The position numbers and the translations under genes were made by a program. From Brevibacillus brevis NBRC 100599 (GTDB taxonomy: Bacteria > Bacillota > Bacilli > Brevibacillales > Brevibacillaceae), in the NCBI RefSeq assembly GCF_000010165.1, contig NC_012491.1, positions 1,358,001 through 1,422,000 on the forward strand: a stretch of DNA of 64,000 bases. Direction: 5' to 3'. Positions 18,109 to 27,038 of this stretch are shown one piece after another (position 1 is the first letter of the stretch; the number at the start of each line of letters is the position of its first letter). The notes beneath the pieces are model-generated. The model made no database searches and had not been told where the DNA came from. It saw only the letters and a program-made list of their open reading frames with translations.

Positions 18109-19392
18109 ATGAGTCAATTTCGTTTTCGCTATGTAGCTTCTCTCGTGTTGACTGCGGTTATGGTGGTGACAGGATGTAGCAGTGGAGGAACCGAAACAGA
18201 GTCAGTCGGCGGACAAGGTGGCGGACAGCAGGTAACACTCTCCATGCATAGTTGGCGCGTAGAAGACACGGAGGGCTACAAAGCCATCATCAAAGCTTTT
18301 GAGGCAGACCATCCGAATATCAAGATCGACTTCAAACCATTCAAAGCAACGGAGTACAATACCATCCTCAACACGGCGCTCCAAAGCGACAGTGGCCCAG
18401 ATATTTTGCAGCTGCGTCCCTACGCTCCGGGGATTGCCTTGGCTGAAGCTGGACATCTGGAGCCTCTCGACAATGTGCCAGGCATATCTACCATCCCAAA
18501 AGACGTCCTCGCAGCCGCCACAGGTAAAGATGGTAAAGTCTACGGAGTCCCACTATCCCTGAACTCCACGCAATTTTACTACAACAAGAAAATCTTCGAG
18601 CAAAATGGCCTCCAGGCACCGAAAAGCTGGGATGAGCTGATTGCGACAGCCAAAACATTGAAAGAGAAAGGAATCGTCCCGATCTCTTTCGGAGCAAAGG
18701 AAGGCTGGCTCCTCTCTCTTAGTCATGGTGTGATTGCTCCAGCTAGCTATAGCGGTACGAACTATCTCGACAAGCTGCTAAAAGGAGAAAGTGACTTAAA
18801 AAGCGCCGAGTTCCTCCAATCCGTGCAGCGTATGCAAGAACTTATCCCTTATTTCCCGGAAAATTATGTGGGTCTCGAATTGAATGATATGCGGACGTTG
18901 TTCGCCACGGAAAAAGCAGCAATGTTCATCAATGGCAGCTTTGAACTGGAAGGCATCAAAAAGCTGAACCCTGATTTGCCGCTTGATTTCTTCCCGATGC
19001 CAACCGATGACGGAAAACAAGTCCTGACAACCTGGGTCGATGGCTCCTATGCTGTAAACGCCAAGTCCAAACACAAAGCAGAGGCATTGAAGTTCATGGA
19101 ATTCATGGCGACGAAAAAGTTTGGGGAGCTATTCGCCAATCAGTTCAAACGAATCAGCGCGGTGCCAGGTGTATCGACTGACGATCCGTTGGTAAACAAG
19201 ATGGCAGAGCTTTCCCAATCAAGCGCCACACCCTATTTGATGGTCGTCAGCTTCGCGGAAGGAAAACCGACCACGAAGCAGACATTGGAAAACGCCCTCC
19301 AAGGCATGTATTTAGGCAAGCTCACCCCTGAGCAGGTCGTAGAAGAAGTTCAAAAGTCGGCGGCTACCTGGTTCCCTCCCTTTAAAAAGTAG
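18109..19392 (+). CDS. Sugar ABC transporter solute-binding lipoprotein
   Basis: 427 aa from ATG 18109, which follows GGGGAGGG. Lipoprotein signal with lipobox VVTGCSS (about residues 20-26). Extracellular-solute-binding family 1 fold: LSMHSWRVEDTEGYKAIIKAFEAD, PDILQLRPYAPGIALA, YNKKIFEQNGLQAPKSWDEL. Binds an oligosaccharide or amino sugar outside the membrane and delivers it to the two permeases downstream. No ATPase gene in the operon, so a shared MsmX-type ATPase is likely. The ligand is probably a cell-wall sugar, from its neighbours. Confidence 0.9.
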   Translation: MSQFRFRYVASLVLTAVMVVTGCSSGGTETESVGGQGGGQQVTLSMHSWRVEDTEGYKAIIKAFEADHPNIKIDFKPFKATEYNTILNTALQSDSGPDILQLRPYAPGIALAEAGHLEPLDNVPGISTIPKDVLAAATGKDGKVYGVPLSLNSTQFYYNKKIFEQNGLQAPKSWDELIATAKTLKEKGIVPISFGAKEGWLLSLSHGVIAPASYSGTNYLDKLLKGESDLKSAEFLQSVQRMQELIPYFPENYVGLELNDMRTLFATEKAAMFINGSFELEGIKKLNPDLPLDFFPMPTDDGKQVLTTWVDGSYAVNAKSKHKAEALKFMEFMATKKFGELFANQFKRISAVPGVSTDDPLVNKMAELSQSSATPYLMVVSFAEGKPTTKQTLENALQGMYLGKLTPEQVVEEVQKSAATWFPPFKK

Positions 19393-19411
19393 AAAATAGC
19401 AGACGGAAAGG

Positions 19412-19440
19412 GGGAGTGGACCTGAGTTGGGTTCACTCCC
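19412..19440 (+). other. Intercistronic stem-loop after the solute-binding protein
   Basis: GGGAGTGGACC (19412-19422) pairs with GGTTCACTCCC (19430-19440) with one G-U. No T run follows. Such stems commonly protect the upstream solute-binding transcript so that it exceeds the permease level. Confidence 0.65.
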
Positions 19441-19485
19441 GGCTTCTGAACAGGCCGCGATGATTTTCGTAAAAAGGGGTGGGCC

Positions 19486-20424
19486 ATCATCGAGAGGGTA
19501 AACCGAAAAAGCATTCGAACAAAGGGGCAGGTGCGCTGGCTGATTCACTTGTTTCCGCTGCCCGCGCTTGTTATTTATACGTTGTTTGTCGTGTACCCGA
19601 TCTTCTCGGCATTCTTATACAGCCTGTACGACTGGAATGGCATCAAGCGCGGGGTTTTTGTCGGACTGCAAAATTTCATTACGCTGTTTACGGTAGAGCC
19701 TTTCAACGAAATGTTCTGGAATGCTTTTCGGCATAACGTTTTCTACTTTGTGGTCGAAATGATTGTGCAAAATGGGATTGCCTTCGGTCTGGCTTTTCTC
19801 ATCTATCGCAAAATACGAGGATCCGGCTTTCTCAAGATTGCTTATTTCATGCCAAGGCTGTTGTCTGTTATTGTAATTGGGTTTTTATGGAAGTTGATTT
19901 TAAACCCGAATTACGGTGCGCTGAATAGCATTTTGGCAAAAATCGGTCTAGAAGAATGGACCAGACCATGGCTCGGTGACCCGGATACAGCGCTACTCGC
20001 GATTATTTTGATTAACTCTTGGTTTGGCATAGGCTTTGCCATTCTAATCTTTTTGGCGGGACTTCAGTCGATCCCCGAGGATTTGATCGAGGCGGCGAGA
20101 TTGGATGGGGCAACAGGCTTGCGGATGCTGTGGAAAATGATTTTGCCGCTGTGCATGCCAGCCATTACGATTATGACGATATTTACGTTCATTCAGGCTT
20201 TTGAAGCGTTCGAGCTCGTCTACGCTATGCAAGGCTCGATGGGTGAGCCGTTTTATTCGACGGATACGCTGGCTGTTTACTTTTATCGTATGGCGTTTAG
20301 CAGCGGAGCTGGGGATGTCACACTTGGACTCGGTTCGGCATTGGCTGTCGTGCTGTTTTTCATCGTCGGATCTGTGTCGGCGTTGTCGCTCTATTTGATG
20401 AGGAAACGAGAGGTCCAACACTAA
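19486..20424 (+). CDS. Sugar ABC transporter permease (MalF type)
   Basis: About 300 aa with six membrane segments and the EAA loop (LIEAARLDGATGLRMLWKMILPL) that docks the ATPase. The start is unusual. The first standard start (GTG 19531) begins only a few residues before helix 1 and has AAAGGGG just 3 bp away. In-frame coding continues upstream (ERVNRKSIRTKGQ) to an ATC-ATC pair at 19486, 6 bp after AAAAAGGGG, so an ATC start is possible; use GTG 19531 if only standard starts are accepted. Second component of the transporter. Confidence 0.85.
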   Translation: MIERVNRKSIRTKGQVRWLIHLFPLPALVIYTLFVVYPIFSAFLYSLYDWNGIKRGVFVGLQNFITLFTVEPFNEMFWNAFRHNVFYFVVEMIVQNGIAFGLAFLIYRKIRGSGFLKIAYFMPRLLSVIVIGFLWKLILNPNYGALNSILAKIGLEEWTRPWLGDPDTALLAIILINSWFGIGFAILIFLAGLQSIPEDLIEAARLDGATGLRMLWKMILPLCMPAITIMTIFTFIQAFEAFELVYAMQGSMGEPFYSTDTLAVYFYRMAFSSGAGDVTLGLGSALAVVLFFIVGSVSALSLYLMRKREVQH

Positions 20425-20457
20425 TTGCGTGTTCCTGAGTGGAAAGGAGGATGCGAT

Positions 20458-21282
20458 GTGAAGATGACTGTGGGTGGGAGAGCTGTATCTTATGTGCTGG
20501 CGTATTTATTTGCGTTACTCGCGCTATATCCGATTGTACTGATGATTTCTTCTTCCTTGAAAACGAATAGGGAGATATTTGCGAGTCCGCTCTCCCTTCC
20601 GAAGACGTTTAGTCTGGATACGTACAAAAAGCTGTGGGAAGCCGTGCCGTTTGCCGACTTTTTATGGAACAGTGTATTCGTCAGTGCTCTGTCAGTCTTG
20701 CTCATTACGGTTTTTTCAGCGATGGCGGCCTTTTACTTGTCGCGCTTTTCTTTTACATGGACAGCGGGGCTCTACTTCTTTTTCATTATTGGTCTAATGA
20801 TTCCGATCAAGCTGGGGATCGTTCCCTTGTTTTTGCTCATGAAGAATCTCGGCCTCTTGAATTCTCTGTGGTCGCTGATTCTGATTTATACGGCGAGTGG
20901 GATTCCGATCTCTGTTTTTATTTTGACGGGCTTCTTTCGGACGTTGCCGATTGAGCTGGAGGAAGCGGCGCGGATCGACGGATGCAGCCATTTTCAGGTG
21001 TTTTGGCGCATACTCTTGCCGCTGATTCGTCCTGCCTTGGCTACGGTGGTCATTATTAATTTCATCCATGCGTGGAACGACTTTTTCTTCCCGTTGATTT
21101 TCATTCAGGAGGAATCGCTCAAGACGATCCCGGTAGGCATGATGGTGCTGTTTGGAGAATATGAAACGGATTGGAGCCTGTTGTTTGCAGGGCTCACGTT
21201 GTCTGCTTTACCGATGATCATCGTGTTTTTGCTGGCATCAAGGCAGTTTATGGAGGGGTTGACGGCAGGTGCAGTCAAGTAA
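20458..21282 (+). CDS. Sugar ABC transporter permease (MalG type)
   Basis: 274 aa from GTG 20458, 7 bp after GGAAAGGAGG; longer in-frame starts overlap that site. Six membrane segments and EAA loop ELEEAARIDGCSHFQVFWRILLPL. Pairs with the preceding permease to form the channel. The last 14 bases overlap the kinase start, so translation is coupled. Confidence 0.9.
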   Translation: MKMTVGGRAVSYVLAYLFALLALYPIVLMISSSLKTNREIFASPLSLPKTFSLDTYKKLWEAVPFADFLWNSVFVSALSVLLITVFSAMAAFYLSRFSFTWTAGLYFFFIIGLMIPIKLGIVPLFLLMKNLGLLNSLWSLILIYTASGIPISVFILTGFFRTLPIELEEAARIDGCSHFQVFWRILLPLIRPALATVVIINFIHAWNDFFFPLIFIQEESLKTIPVGMMVLFGEYETDWSLLFAGLTLSALPMIIVFLLASRQFMEGLTAGAVK

Positions 21283-22252
21283 TGGGGAAAAGTGGTTTAT
21301 CGGGATCGATGGGGGCGGAAGCAAAACCAGAGCAGCCATCTGCAATGAGGCAGGACAGGTGGGGGCAATCGTGGTGGGGGAATCATCAAACCCGCTCTCC
21401 AGAAGCTGGGGGGATGTGGAAGCTACACTACGCCAACTCATGGATGCTGTGAGAATAAAGGCAGGTGCCAAGGAAGAGGAAGTAGCCGGTCTGTTTATTG
21501 GGCTTGGCGGTGCAGATCGTCCGCAGATCAAGGAAAGAATTCAGCATGCCTTTGCCGATGAGTGGGGAGAGCGGCTATTGATTAATAACGATGTCATCGC
21601 AGCCCTTTACGCGGGGACGTGGGGGCAGCCAGGCGTCGTACTCCTTGCTGGTACGGGCTCGATTGCCTGTGCCTTTTCAAAAGAGGGGGCGCGGCACCGT
21701 GTAGGCGGATGGGGGTATCTGGTAGGAGATGAGGGCAGCGGGTTTGATTTGGGCAAAAAAGCGGCAAGCGCCGTATTGCGCGAATACGATGGGCGCGGTG
21801 AATCGACAGTGCTGACACAACTGTTTATGGACCACTATGGCGTTGAGCGTCCTGATGAATTGATCAGCCTGATCTACGGGGGAAGCAATCCGCGAATGGA
21901 GCTGGCAAAAACGAGTCAGCTCGTAGAACAAGCCGCAACACTAGGCGATCCGGTGGCGAATACATTGATCATGCAAGCAGTAGAGGATTTGCTAGAATTG
22001 GCTGATGCTTGCTTAAAAAAGGTTCAGGAGCCTGTTCCAGTCGTTTTAGCCGGAGGATTGTTAACTTCTAGTACAATCCTGCGCGAACAACTAATTGGGA
22101 GAGCTTCGTTTCAAACGATCATTCCCACGGTACCCCCTGTCGTGGGAGCGCTGGTAGCGGCTTTCACAAAGCTGGGCTTCGTTGTTGACGAAAAAATGGC
22201 AGAGCAACTACGAGTCAGTGCAGAGGTACTGGAAGAGAAATCACACAATTAA
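21269..22252 (+). CDS. BadF/BadG-type ATPase-fold sugar kinase, probably GlcNAc/MurNAc kinase
   Basis: 327 aa; GTG 21269 lies inside the permease gene, with GGAGGGG upstream. ASKHA-fold signatures: FIGIDGGGSKTRAAI (phosphate 1), NNDVIAALYAG, LAGTGSIACAF (phosphate 2) and VVLAGGLLTS (adenosine). The closest characterised types are N-acetylglucosamine kinase and the MurK kinase of clostridia, which phosphorylate amino sugars taken up by ABC transport. A kinase is needed here because the transporter is ABC, not PTS. Its product would be the signal sensed by the MurR-like regulator. No MurQ etherase or NagZ is present nearby. Confidence 0.82.
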   Translation: MQSSNGEKWFIGIDGGGSKTRAAICNEAGQVGAIVVGESSNPLSRSWGDVEATLRQLMDAVRIKAGAKEEEVAGLFIGLGGADRPQIKERIQHAFADEWGERLLINNDVIAALYAGTWGQPGVVLLAGTGSIACAFSKEGARHRVGGWGYLVGDEGSGFDLGKKAASAVLREYDGRGESTVLTQLFMDHYGVERPDELISLIYGGSNPRMELAKTSQLVEQAATLGDPVANTLIMQAVEDLLELADACLKKVQEPVPVVLAGGLLTSSTILREQLIGRASFQTIIPTVPPVVGALVAAFTKLGFVVDEKMAEQLRVSAEVLEEKSHN

Positions 22253-22324
22253 ATTTTCCGAGGGATGGAAACCACAGAACGAATAGGGTAAAATTGGGTG
22301 AGAATAGGATTTGAGAACGTTGTA

Positions 22325-22356
22325 GGCTATTTCCGTAATTTGGAGTAGCCGTTTTC
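22325..22356 (+). terminator. Probable terminator of the amino-sugar operon
   Basis: 9-bp stem from GGCTATTTC (22325-22333) and GGAGTAGCC (22342-22350) with two G-U pairs, then GTTTTCT. Confidence 0.5.
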
Positions 22357-22379
22357 TCGTCCCAGGAGGGAGGGGCACG

Positions 22380-23792
22380 ATGAAAAATTTATTGGACAGT
22401 GGATGGAGAAGTGGTCATCTCTATCGTTCCTTCTTTGATCAAATGATTCAGGCCACTTTTCTGCTCGATCAATTTGGTAGAGTTTTTAAAGGCAATCCTG
22501 CCTGCCAAGTGTTGACTGGCTACTCCGTAGAAGAATGGGAAGGAGCCTCATTTTGGAAGCTGGCTATTTCGGAAGAACAGGAGATGGTACGCCTTCAAAC
22601 ACAATTTGCGATGAATGGTGATCCGAGACCTTTTTTCACCGCTTTTCGTCATAAGGATGGCACAAGTATTCCCGTGCATATTACATATGGAGCTTTTGGG
22701 GAGGAAGGCACATCAATTGGGTATTATGCGATGGTGCAGAGGCTCCCGGCCCCGTTTGGTGACAGCTATGGTTCCAAACAGTGCAGAGTATTGGATATTT
22801 CCGGTGAAGGTGCGTTCATTTTCCGTGCTGGGGAGCTTCAATACGTCAACCAAGCAGGGATGCAACTGGTTGGAGCTTCCGGTTTGGACGAGCTGTTATG
22901 GTATCCATTTCAGTCGTTTTTCCATCCCCGTGATGTACCAAAGATCAAGGGTCTCATCCGCACTTTGGAAGAAGGGGAAACAGCCTCTCCAATTGAGGTC
23001 GAGCTAATCCGTTTGGATGGCAGTCGGACGGAGGTAGAAGTGTGTGGAACATCCATGACGATGTTGGACAAGCTCTCCATGTACATTCTGATCCGGGATA
23101 TTACGGAACGCAAACGGGCGCAAGAATTTTTGCAAAACTCGGAAAAACTCGCGCTGGTCGGGCAATTGGCGGCAGGGATCGCGCATGAGATACGCAATCC
23201 GCTTACCTCGTTAAAAGGCTTTGTGCAATTAATGCAAAAGGATGGCATGAGAAAGCCGGAGTATTTTTCGATCATGAGCTCGGAATTGGCGCGAATTGAG
23301 ATGATTGTCTCAGAGCTGTTGGTCTTGGCGAAGCCACATACGGCTGTGTTTGAAGCCCGCGATCTGTCCAACCTGATCACGCATGTGGTTACGCTCTTGG
23401 AGACGGAGGCGATTCTGAAAAAGGTCATGATTCAGGTCGTTTTCGAATCGGAAGTCCCTTTGATCCATTGCGATGAGAATCAGTTGAAGCAAGCTTTCAT
23501 TAACTTTTTGAAAAATGGGATCGAAGCGACCGCAGGGAATGGAGAAATTGTGATTCGACTGCGATGTGAAGATGATCGAGTCGTCATTCGGTTTGAAGAC
23601 AACGGAGTGGGGATCCCGGCCCATCAGATGGCGAGATTGGGAGAGGCTTTTTTCACGACGAAGGAAACGGGGACGGGCCTGGGATTGATGGTGAGCCGCA
23701 AAATCATCGAGAACCATCGGGGGACGCTGCGGTTAATAAGCACGCCAGGTAACGGAACGGCAGTCGAGGTATGCTTGCCGATCAGCAGCTAG
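22380..23792 (+). CDS. Soluble PAS-PAS sensor histidine kinase
   Basis: 470 aa, no membrane segment. Two PAS domains (about 20-115 and 140-235, the second ending IRDITERKRAQ). Dimerisation/phosphoacceptor region AAGIAHEIRNPLTSLKGF with H269. ATPase boxes NFLKNGIEA (N), EDNGVGI (G1) and GTGLGL (G2). The layout is like the cytosolic sporulation kinases KinA/KinE of Bacilli, which feed the Spo0 phosphorelay; that role is inference. No response regulator is adjacent, as expected for an orphan kinase. AGGAGGGAGG precedes the ATG. Next gene follows after 12 bp. Confidence 0.88.
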   Translation: MKNLLDSGWRSGHLYRSFFDQMIQATFLLDQFGRVFKGNPACQVLTGYSVEEWEGASFWKLAISEEQEMVRLQTQFAMNGDPRPFFTAFRHKDGTSIPVHITYGAFGEEGTSIGYYAMVQRLPAPFGDSYGSKQCRVLDISGEGAFIFRAGELQYVNQAGMQLVGASGLDELLWYPFQSFFHPRDVPKIKGLIRTLEEGETASPIEVELIRLDGSRTEVEVCGTSMTMLDKLSMYILIRDITERKRAQEFLQNSEKLALVGQLAAGIAHEIRNPLTSLKGFVQLMQKDGMRKPEYFSIMSSELARIEMIVSELLVLAKPHTAVFEARDLSNLITHVVTLLETEAILKKVMIQVVFESEVPLIHCDENQLKQAFINFLKNGIEATAGNGEIVIRLRCEDDRVVIRFEDNGVGIPAHQMARLGEAFFTTKETGTGLGLMVSRKIIENHRGTLRLISTPGNGTAVEVCLPISS

Positions 23793-23804
23793 GAGGACGA
23801 CTGG

Positions 23805-24119
23805 ATGAACAAAAATACGGTACTGACAGCAGGCTTCGCCCAAATCCCCAAGGGAACTACCTTGTACGAGGTTTCAACCATGGTAGGCTGTGTACTCATC
23901 ATTGATGTAGACGCCGAAGTGATTTGCGACGCCAGCTTTACCTTTGTCATGGACAAGACGAGTGAGTTTTTGGTTAGCTTGCTTGTAGGCAAGACAGTTG
24001 CAGATGGCATGCAGGAGATCACGAAGGCGATCCAAGAACGTTTTTTAGCACCTGGTCAGGGAGCTGTCTTGCAAGCCATCCGTGCAGCTATTGAGCGATA
24101 TCATGAAAAAAAAGCGTAA
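23805..24119 (+). CDS. DUF3870 protein
   Basis: 104 aa; the whole protein matches the DUF3870 pattern: an alanine/glycine-rich start (TAGFAQIPKGTTLYE), two strands (VGCVLIIDVDAEVICDASFTF), and helices ending in a basic tail. Function is unknown; the compact alpha/beta fold suggests a small-molecule or protein binder. It sits in a three-gene run with a histidine kinase and a GGDEF protein, 12 and 27 bp apart, so a signalling role is plausible but unproven. Confidence 0.75.
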   Translation: MNKNTVLTAGFAQIPKGTTLYEVSTMVGCVLIIDVDAEVICDASFTFVMDKTSEFLVSLLVGKTVADGMQEITKAIQERFLAPGQGAVLQAIRAAIERYHEKKA

Positions 24120-24146
24120 AGCTACCCAATAGCCGGAGGGTTGAAT

Positions 24147-25361
24147 ATGCATGAGAAGCACGACGTTAGAGAAGCGTATGCAAGACAGTTGTTGGAGCGT
24201 TATAGCCAATGGCTTGGCAACATAGAAGCAGTCGAGCTTGGCGAGGTTGAAGCGCTATCTCGTGAGGTAGATAGTATGCTGTCGGAACAGGACAGTGTCT
24301 TGCATGCAGAACTGCTGAAGCAGATTGTGGAGCTGCGAAATAAGGTAACCGAAATGATGTGGATCTCCGAGCACATGAAGATTTTACATGACCTCAGCCA
24401 CATTTTTGCGAAAACGTTTGAGGAAAGTGAAATTTTGTGGAAAGCATTTGAGCTGGTCTCGCGCGTGATGCGTGCAGATGCTTTCTTTATTGCCTTTTAT
24501 GATGAGGGCGACAGTGAGATCAAAATTCCGATCAGCATCGATAATGGGGTCAATTACGGTCCGCTCACGATTCCCTATGGACAAGCGATGGTGTCCAAAG
24601 TGATTGATACACGGGAAACCATTCATATCAAGACGATGAAGAATGAGCCAAGCGAGCCAGAAATGTTCCGCTGGGGAAGCCCGGAAATGGATACGAATAC
24701 ATGCATTTTCGTACCACTCATGCTGGGGAATCAGATCAAAGGCGTTGTTTCTGCCCAGTCTTATCGGGAATTCGCCTATAAAAAAGAGCACGAGGAACTA
24801 CTGAAAATCATTGGTTTTCAGGTAGCAAGTGCTATTGAAACGGCGCGCTTGTATGAGCGAATGTACCAGATGTCGTTTCAGGATGAGCTGACAGGGATTG
24901 CGAATTATCGTGCTTTCCATCGTGATTTGGAAAAGCTGCTGAGTGAAGAGAATGCGTCTGTCTCTTTGATCATGCTGGATTCAGACAGCCTAAAAGCGGT
25001 GAACGACCATTTTGGTCATCATGCAGGGGACGCATTGATTAAGCAAATTGCCGAAGCGATGAAAGAAGTAGCAGGACCAGAGGATACGGCGTATCGTTAT
25101 GCGGGAGATGAATTCATGCTGCTCTGCCCGGGGGCGTCGATGGAGATGGCGGAGGAAAAAGCGAGTGCCATTCGGGAATATTTGCGCTTGCGCCCCTTAA
25201 CACAGGACGATTGCTGCATCTTGATTGCGGTCAGTGTTGGCATTGCACGCTACCCTCAAGATGCAAACACGGCAGATGGCTTGAAGCGGGCAGCAGATGA
25301 GGCACTGTACCGCTCCAAGCGCAAAGGGAAAAACTGTACGACCGTGTATGCAGCCGGCTAA
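24147..25361 (+). CDS. GAF-GGDEF diguanylate cyclase
   Basis: 404 aa from ATG 24147, 6 bp after GGAGGG (an in-frame TTG at 24141 is too close). Residues about 1-75 form a coiled helix. About 80-235: GAF sensor (HMKILHDLSHIFAKTFEE, VPLMLGNQIKGVVSAQS). About 245-404: GGDEF domain with DELTGIANYRAF and active loop AGDEF, a variant accepted by many active cyclases. It would make c-di-GMP in response to a ligand of the GAF domain. No RxxD inhibitory site is obvious. Its stop overlaps the stop of the convergent antiporter by 4 bp, with no terminator between. Confidence 0.85.
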   Translation: MHEKHDVREAYARQLLERYSQWLGNIEAVELGEVEALSREVDSMLSEQDSVLHAELLKQIVELRNKVTEMMWISEHMKILHDLSHIFAKTFEESEILWKAFELVSRVMRADAFFIAFYDEGDSEIKIPISIDNGVNYGPLTIPYGQAMVSKVIDTRETIHIKTMKNEPSEPEMFRWGSPEMDTNTCIFVPLMLGNQIKGVVSAQSYREFAYKKEHEELLKIIGFQVASAIETARLYERMYQMSFQDELTGIANYRAFHRDLEKLLSEENASVSLIMLDSDSLKAVNDHFGHHAGDALIKQIAEAMKEVAGPEDTAYRYAGDEFMLLCPGASMEMAEEKASAIREYLRLRPLTQDDCCILIAVSVGIARYPQDANTADGLKRAADEALYRSKRKGKNCTTVYAAG

Positions 25362-26710
25362 GCTTTTTGCTGACGCATGGCGAATAGAAACGTCAAAACT
25401 GGCGAGATCCACAGGTAGATGACATAAGGCAAGTATTCCACTGTAGATACGTGCAAGGTAGCGGTAAAGAATGCACCACTTACCCCCCATGGAATGAGTG
25501 GGTTGACGAGTGTCCCGCAGTCTTCGAGAGTACGAGACAGTCGTCTGCCCGCCATTCCGCGAGCTGTGAATGCTTCACGAAACATCTGCCCAGGGAGCAG
25601 GATAGACAAATATTGTTCTCCTGTCAGCAGATTCACGAGAATAGAAGAAGATCCGGCAAGTCCGACCATCTCAGCGTCTCGTTTGATTCGATTGATGAAT
25701 CCGGAAAAAAGTGCATGAAACACACCGCTGTATTGCAGGATGCCGCCTAAAGACAAGGCAATCAAAATCAAGGCGAGGGACCAGGTCATCGACAACAGTC
25801 CACCGCGGTCCACAATCGATGCAACGGCTTCATTGGCGATATTGCTGGTGAAGCCTTTTTGCATGACAGTCATCCATTGGACCGGAGAGGTAACTCCTTC
25901 GGAAAGAGCAGCTGTGACAATCCCGCTCAAAATCCCGAAGACCAATGTAGGCAAAATCGGTTTTCGCAGCGCTGAGCATAACAGGACGACGAATGCTGGC
26001 AGCAGCGATAAGAGGCTAAGCGAGAAGTTTTGTTCCAAAGCATGCTGGATTTCTTGAATGGCGTCCAGATTCACATTGGCGCTTTGTCCTTGAATTCCGA
26101 AGAAAATCGCGGTAATGACAAGGGCTGGAACAGCAGTACGTGACATGAACTTGACGTGCTCCGACAAGGAAACGCCTGCAATGGCTGCTGCAAAGTTGGT
26201 CGTGTCGGAGAGCGGCGACATTTTATCCCCAAAGCAAGCTCCACAAATAATGGCCCCAGCTGTAATCAACGGATCAAGTCCGAGTGCTGTCGAGACCCCC
26301 ATCATAGCGACCCCTACCGTACTAATCGTGGTAAAAGAGCTCCCTGTAACAGTGGAGACGATCACTGTCAGAAACAGGGCGGAGAGTGTGAAGTACTCCG
26401 GTGAGATCAGCGAAATGCCGAGGTGCAGGATCATCGGAACGGTACCACTCATCATCCATACCCCGATCAAAATTCCAATTAAGGAAAGAATCAGCATGGG
26501 GGCGATCGCGGTTTGAATTCCTTTGATCAAGCCCTCCTCCATTTGCTTCCACGGAACGCCGAACAGGAAGAGAAGAGTGGCAGCTCCTATGGTTGCGAGG
26601 AAGAGCGGCATATGCGGCTCAACTTTGCCCCAAAAAAGGGCAGGAAACAAGATTCCGAATACGGTGACAAGCACCCAAATACTTTGCGAAAAAGATAATG
26701 GCTTGTTCAT
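25358..26710 (-). CDS. NhaC-family Na+/H+ antiporter
   Basis: 450 aa with about 11 membrane helices. Family features: MMSGTVPMILHLGISLISPEYF, GSSFTTISTVGVAMMG, GAIICGACFGDKMSPLSDTTNFA (the conserved charged and polar stretch in the ion path), and LINPWGVSG-like end NPLIPWGVSGAFF. Members exchange Na+ for H+, or malate/lactate-coupled sodium (MleN type), across the membrane; which is not decided here. Monocistronic; AGGAG-type site upstream. Confidence 0.87.
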   Translation of the reverse strand: MNKPLSFSQSIWVLVTVFGILFPALFWGKVEPHMPLFLATIGAATLLFLFGVPWKQMEEGLIKGIQTAIAPMLILSLIGILIGVWMMSGTVPMILHLGISLISPEYFTLSALFLTVIVSTVTGSSFTTISTVGVAMMGVSTALGLDPLITAGAIICGACFGDKMSPLSDTTNFAAAIAGVSLSEHVKFMSRTAVPALVITAIFFGIQGQSANVNLDAIQEIQHALEQNFSLSLLSLLPAFVVLLCSALRKPILPTLVFGILSGIVTAALSEGVTSPVQWMTVMQKGFTSNIANEAVASIVDRGGLLSMTWSLALILIALSLGGILQYSGVFHALFSGFINRIKRDAEMVGLAGSSSILVNLLTGEQYLSILLPGQMFREAFTARGMAGRRLSRTLEDCGTLVNPLIPWGVSGAFFTATLHVSTVEYLPYVIYLWISPVLTFLFAMRQQKA

Positions 26711-26951
26711 AATGGCAACTCCTTGTTAAATCAGCCTAAAGCAGTGAGAAAGTATATTTCGCTTTCGTACTTTTGTGCTTTCTTGCTTCTTTGCTTTTGT
26801 GCGTTCAAGTGTTAGTGGTACTTTATCCTGAATTACTTGTTTCGTCAACGAAATTGGTTGAATTCGGAATCGTAAAATAATACAGACGAGTATGCGGCTG
26901 CTGAGTGAGATAAATCTTATCAGTCTTATTTAAAATTATTATAAAAAGATA
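26711..26951. other. Intergenic region upstream of the antiporter
   Basis: About 240 bp between two divergent genes. It holds a low-complexity stretch (26756-26811) of repeated CTTTxTGCTTT-like words and AT-rich DNA up to the PerR-controlled promoter. No gene or riboswitch was recognised. Confidence 0.4.
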
Positions 26952-27010
26952 TTGACTTTAAAATTATATCAAGTACAATGATAATTGTTCCTAGTTGATA
27001 ATAATTATAA
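26952..27010 (+). promoter_or_regulatory. Promoter with PerR box
   Basis: -35 TTGACT (26952-26957), 16-bp spacer, -10 TACAAT (26974-26979). The 15-mer TGATAATAATTATAA (26996-27010) matches the published Bacillus PerR box TTATAATNATTATAA at 13 of 14 defined bases. A second, weaker AT palindrome (ACAATGATAATTGT, from 26975) overlaps the -10. Peroxide-induced derepression of the three redox genes downstream follows from this. Confidence 0.78.
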
Positions 27011-27038
27011 TCTGATAATAAGAAAAGGGGGGCTGTTC

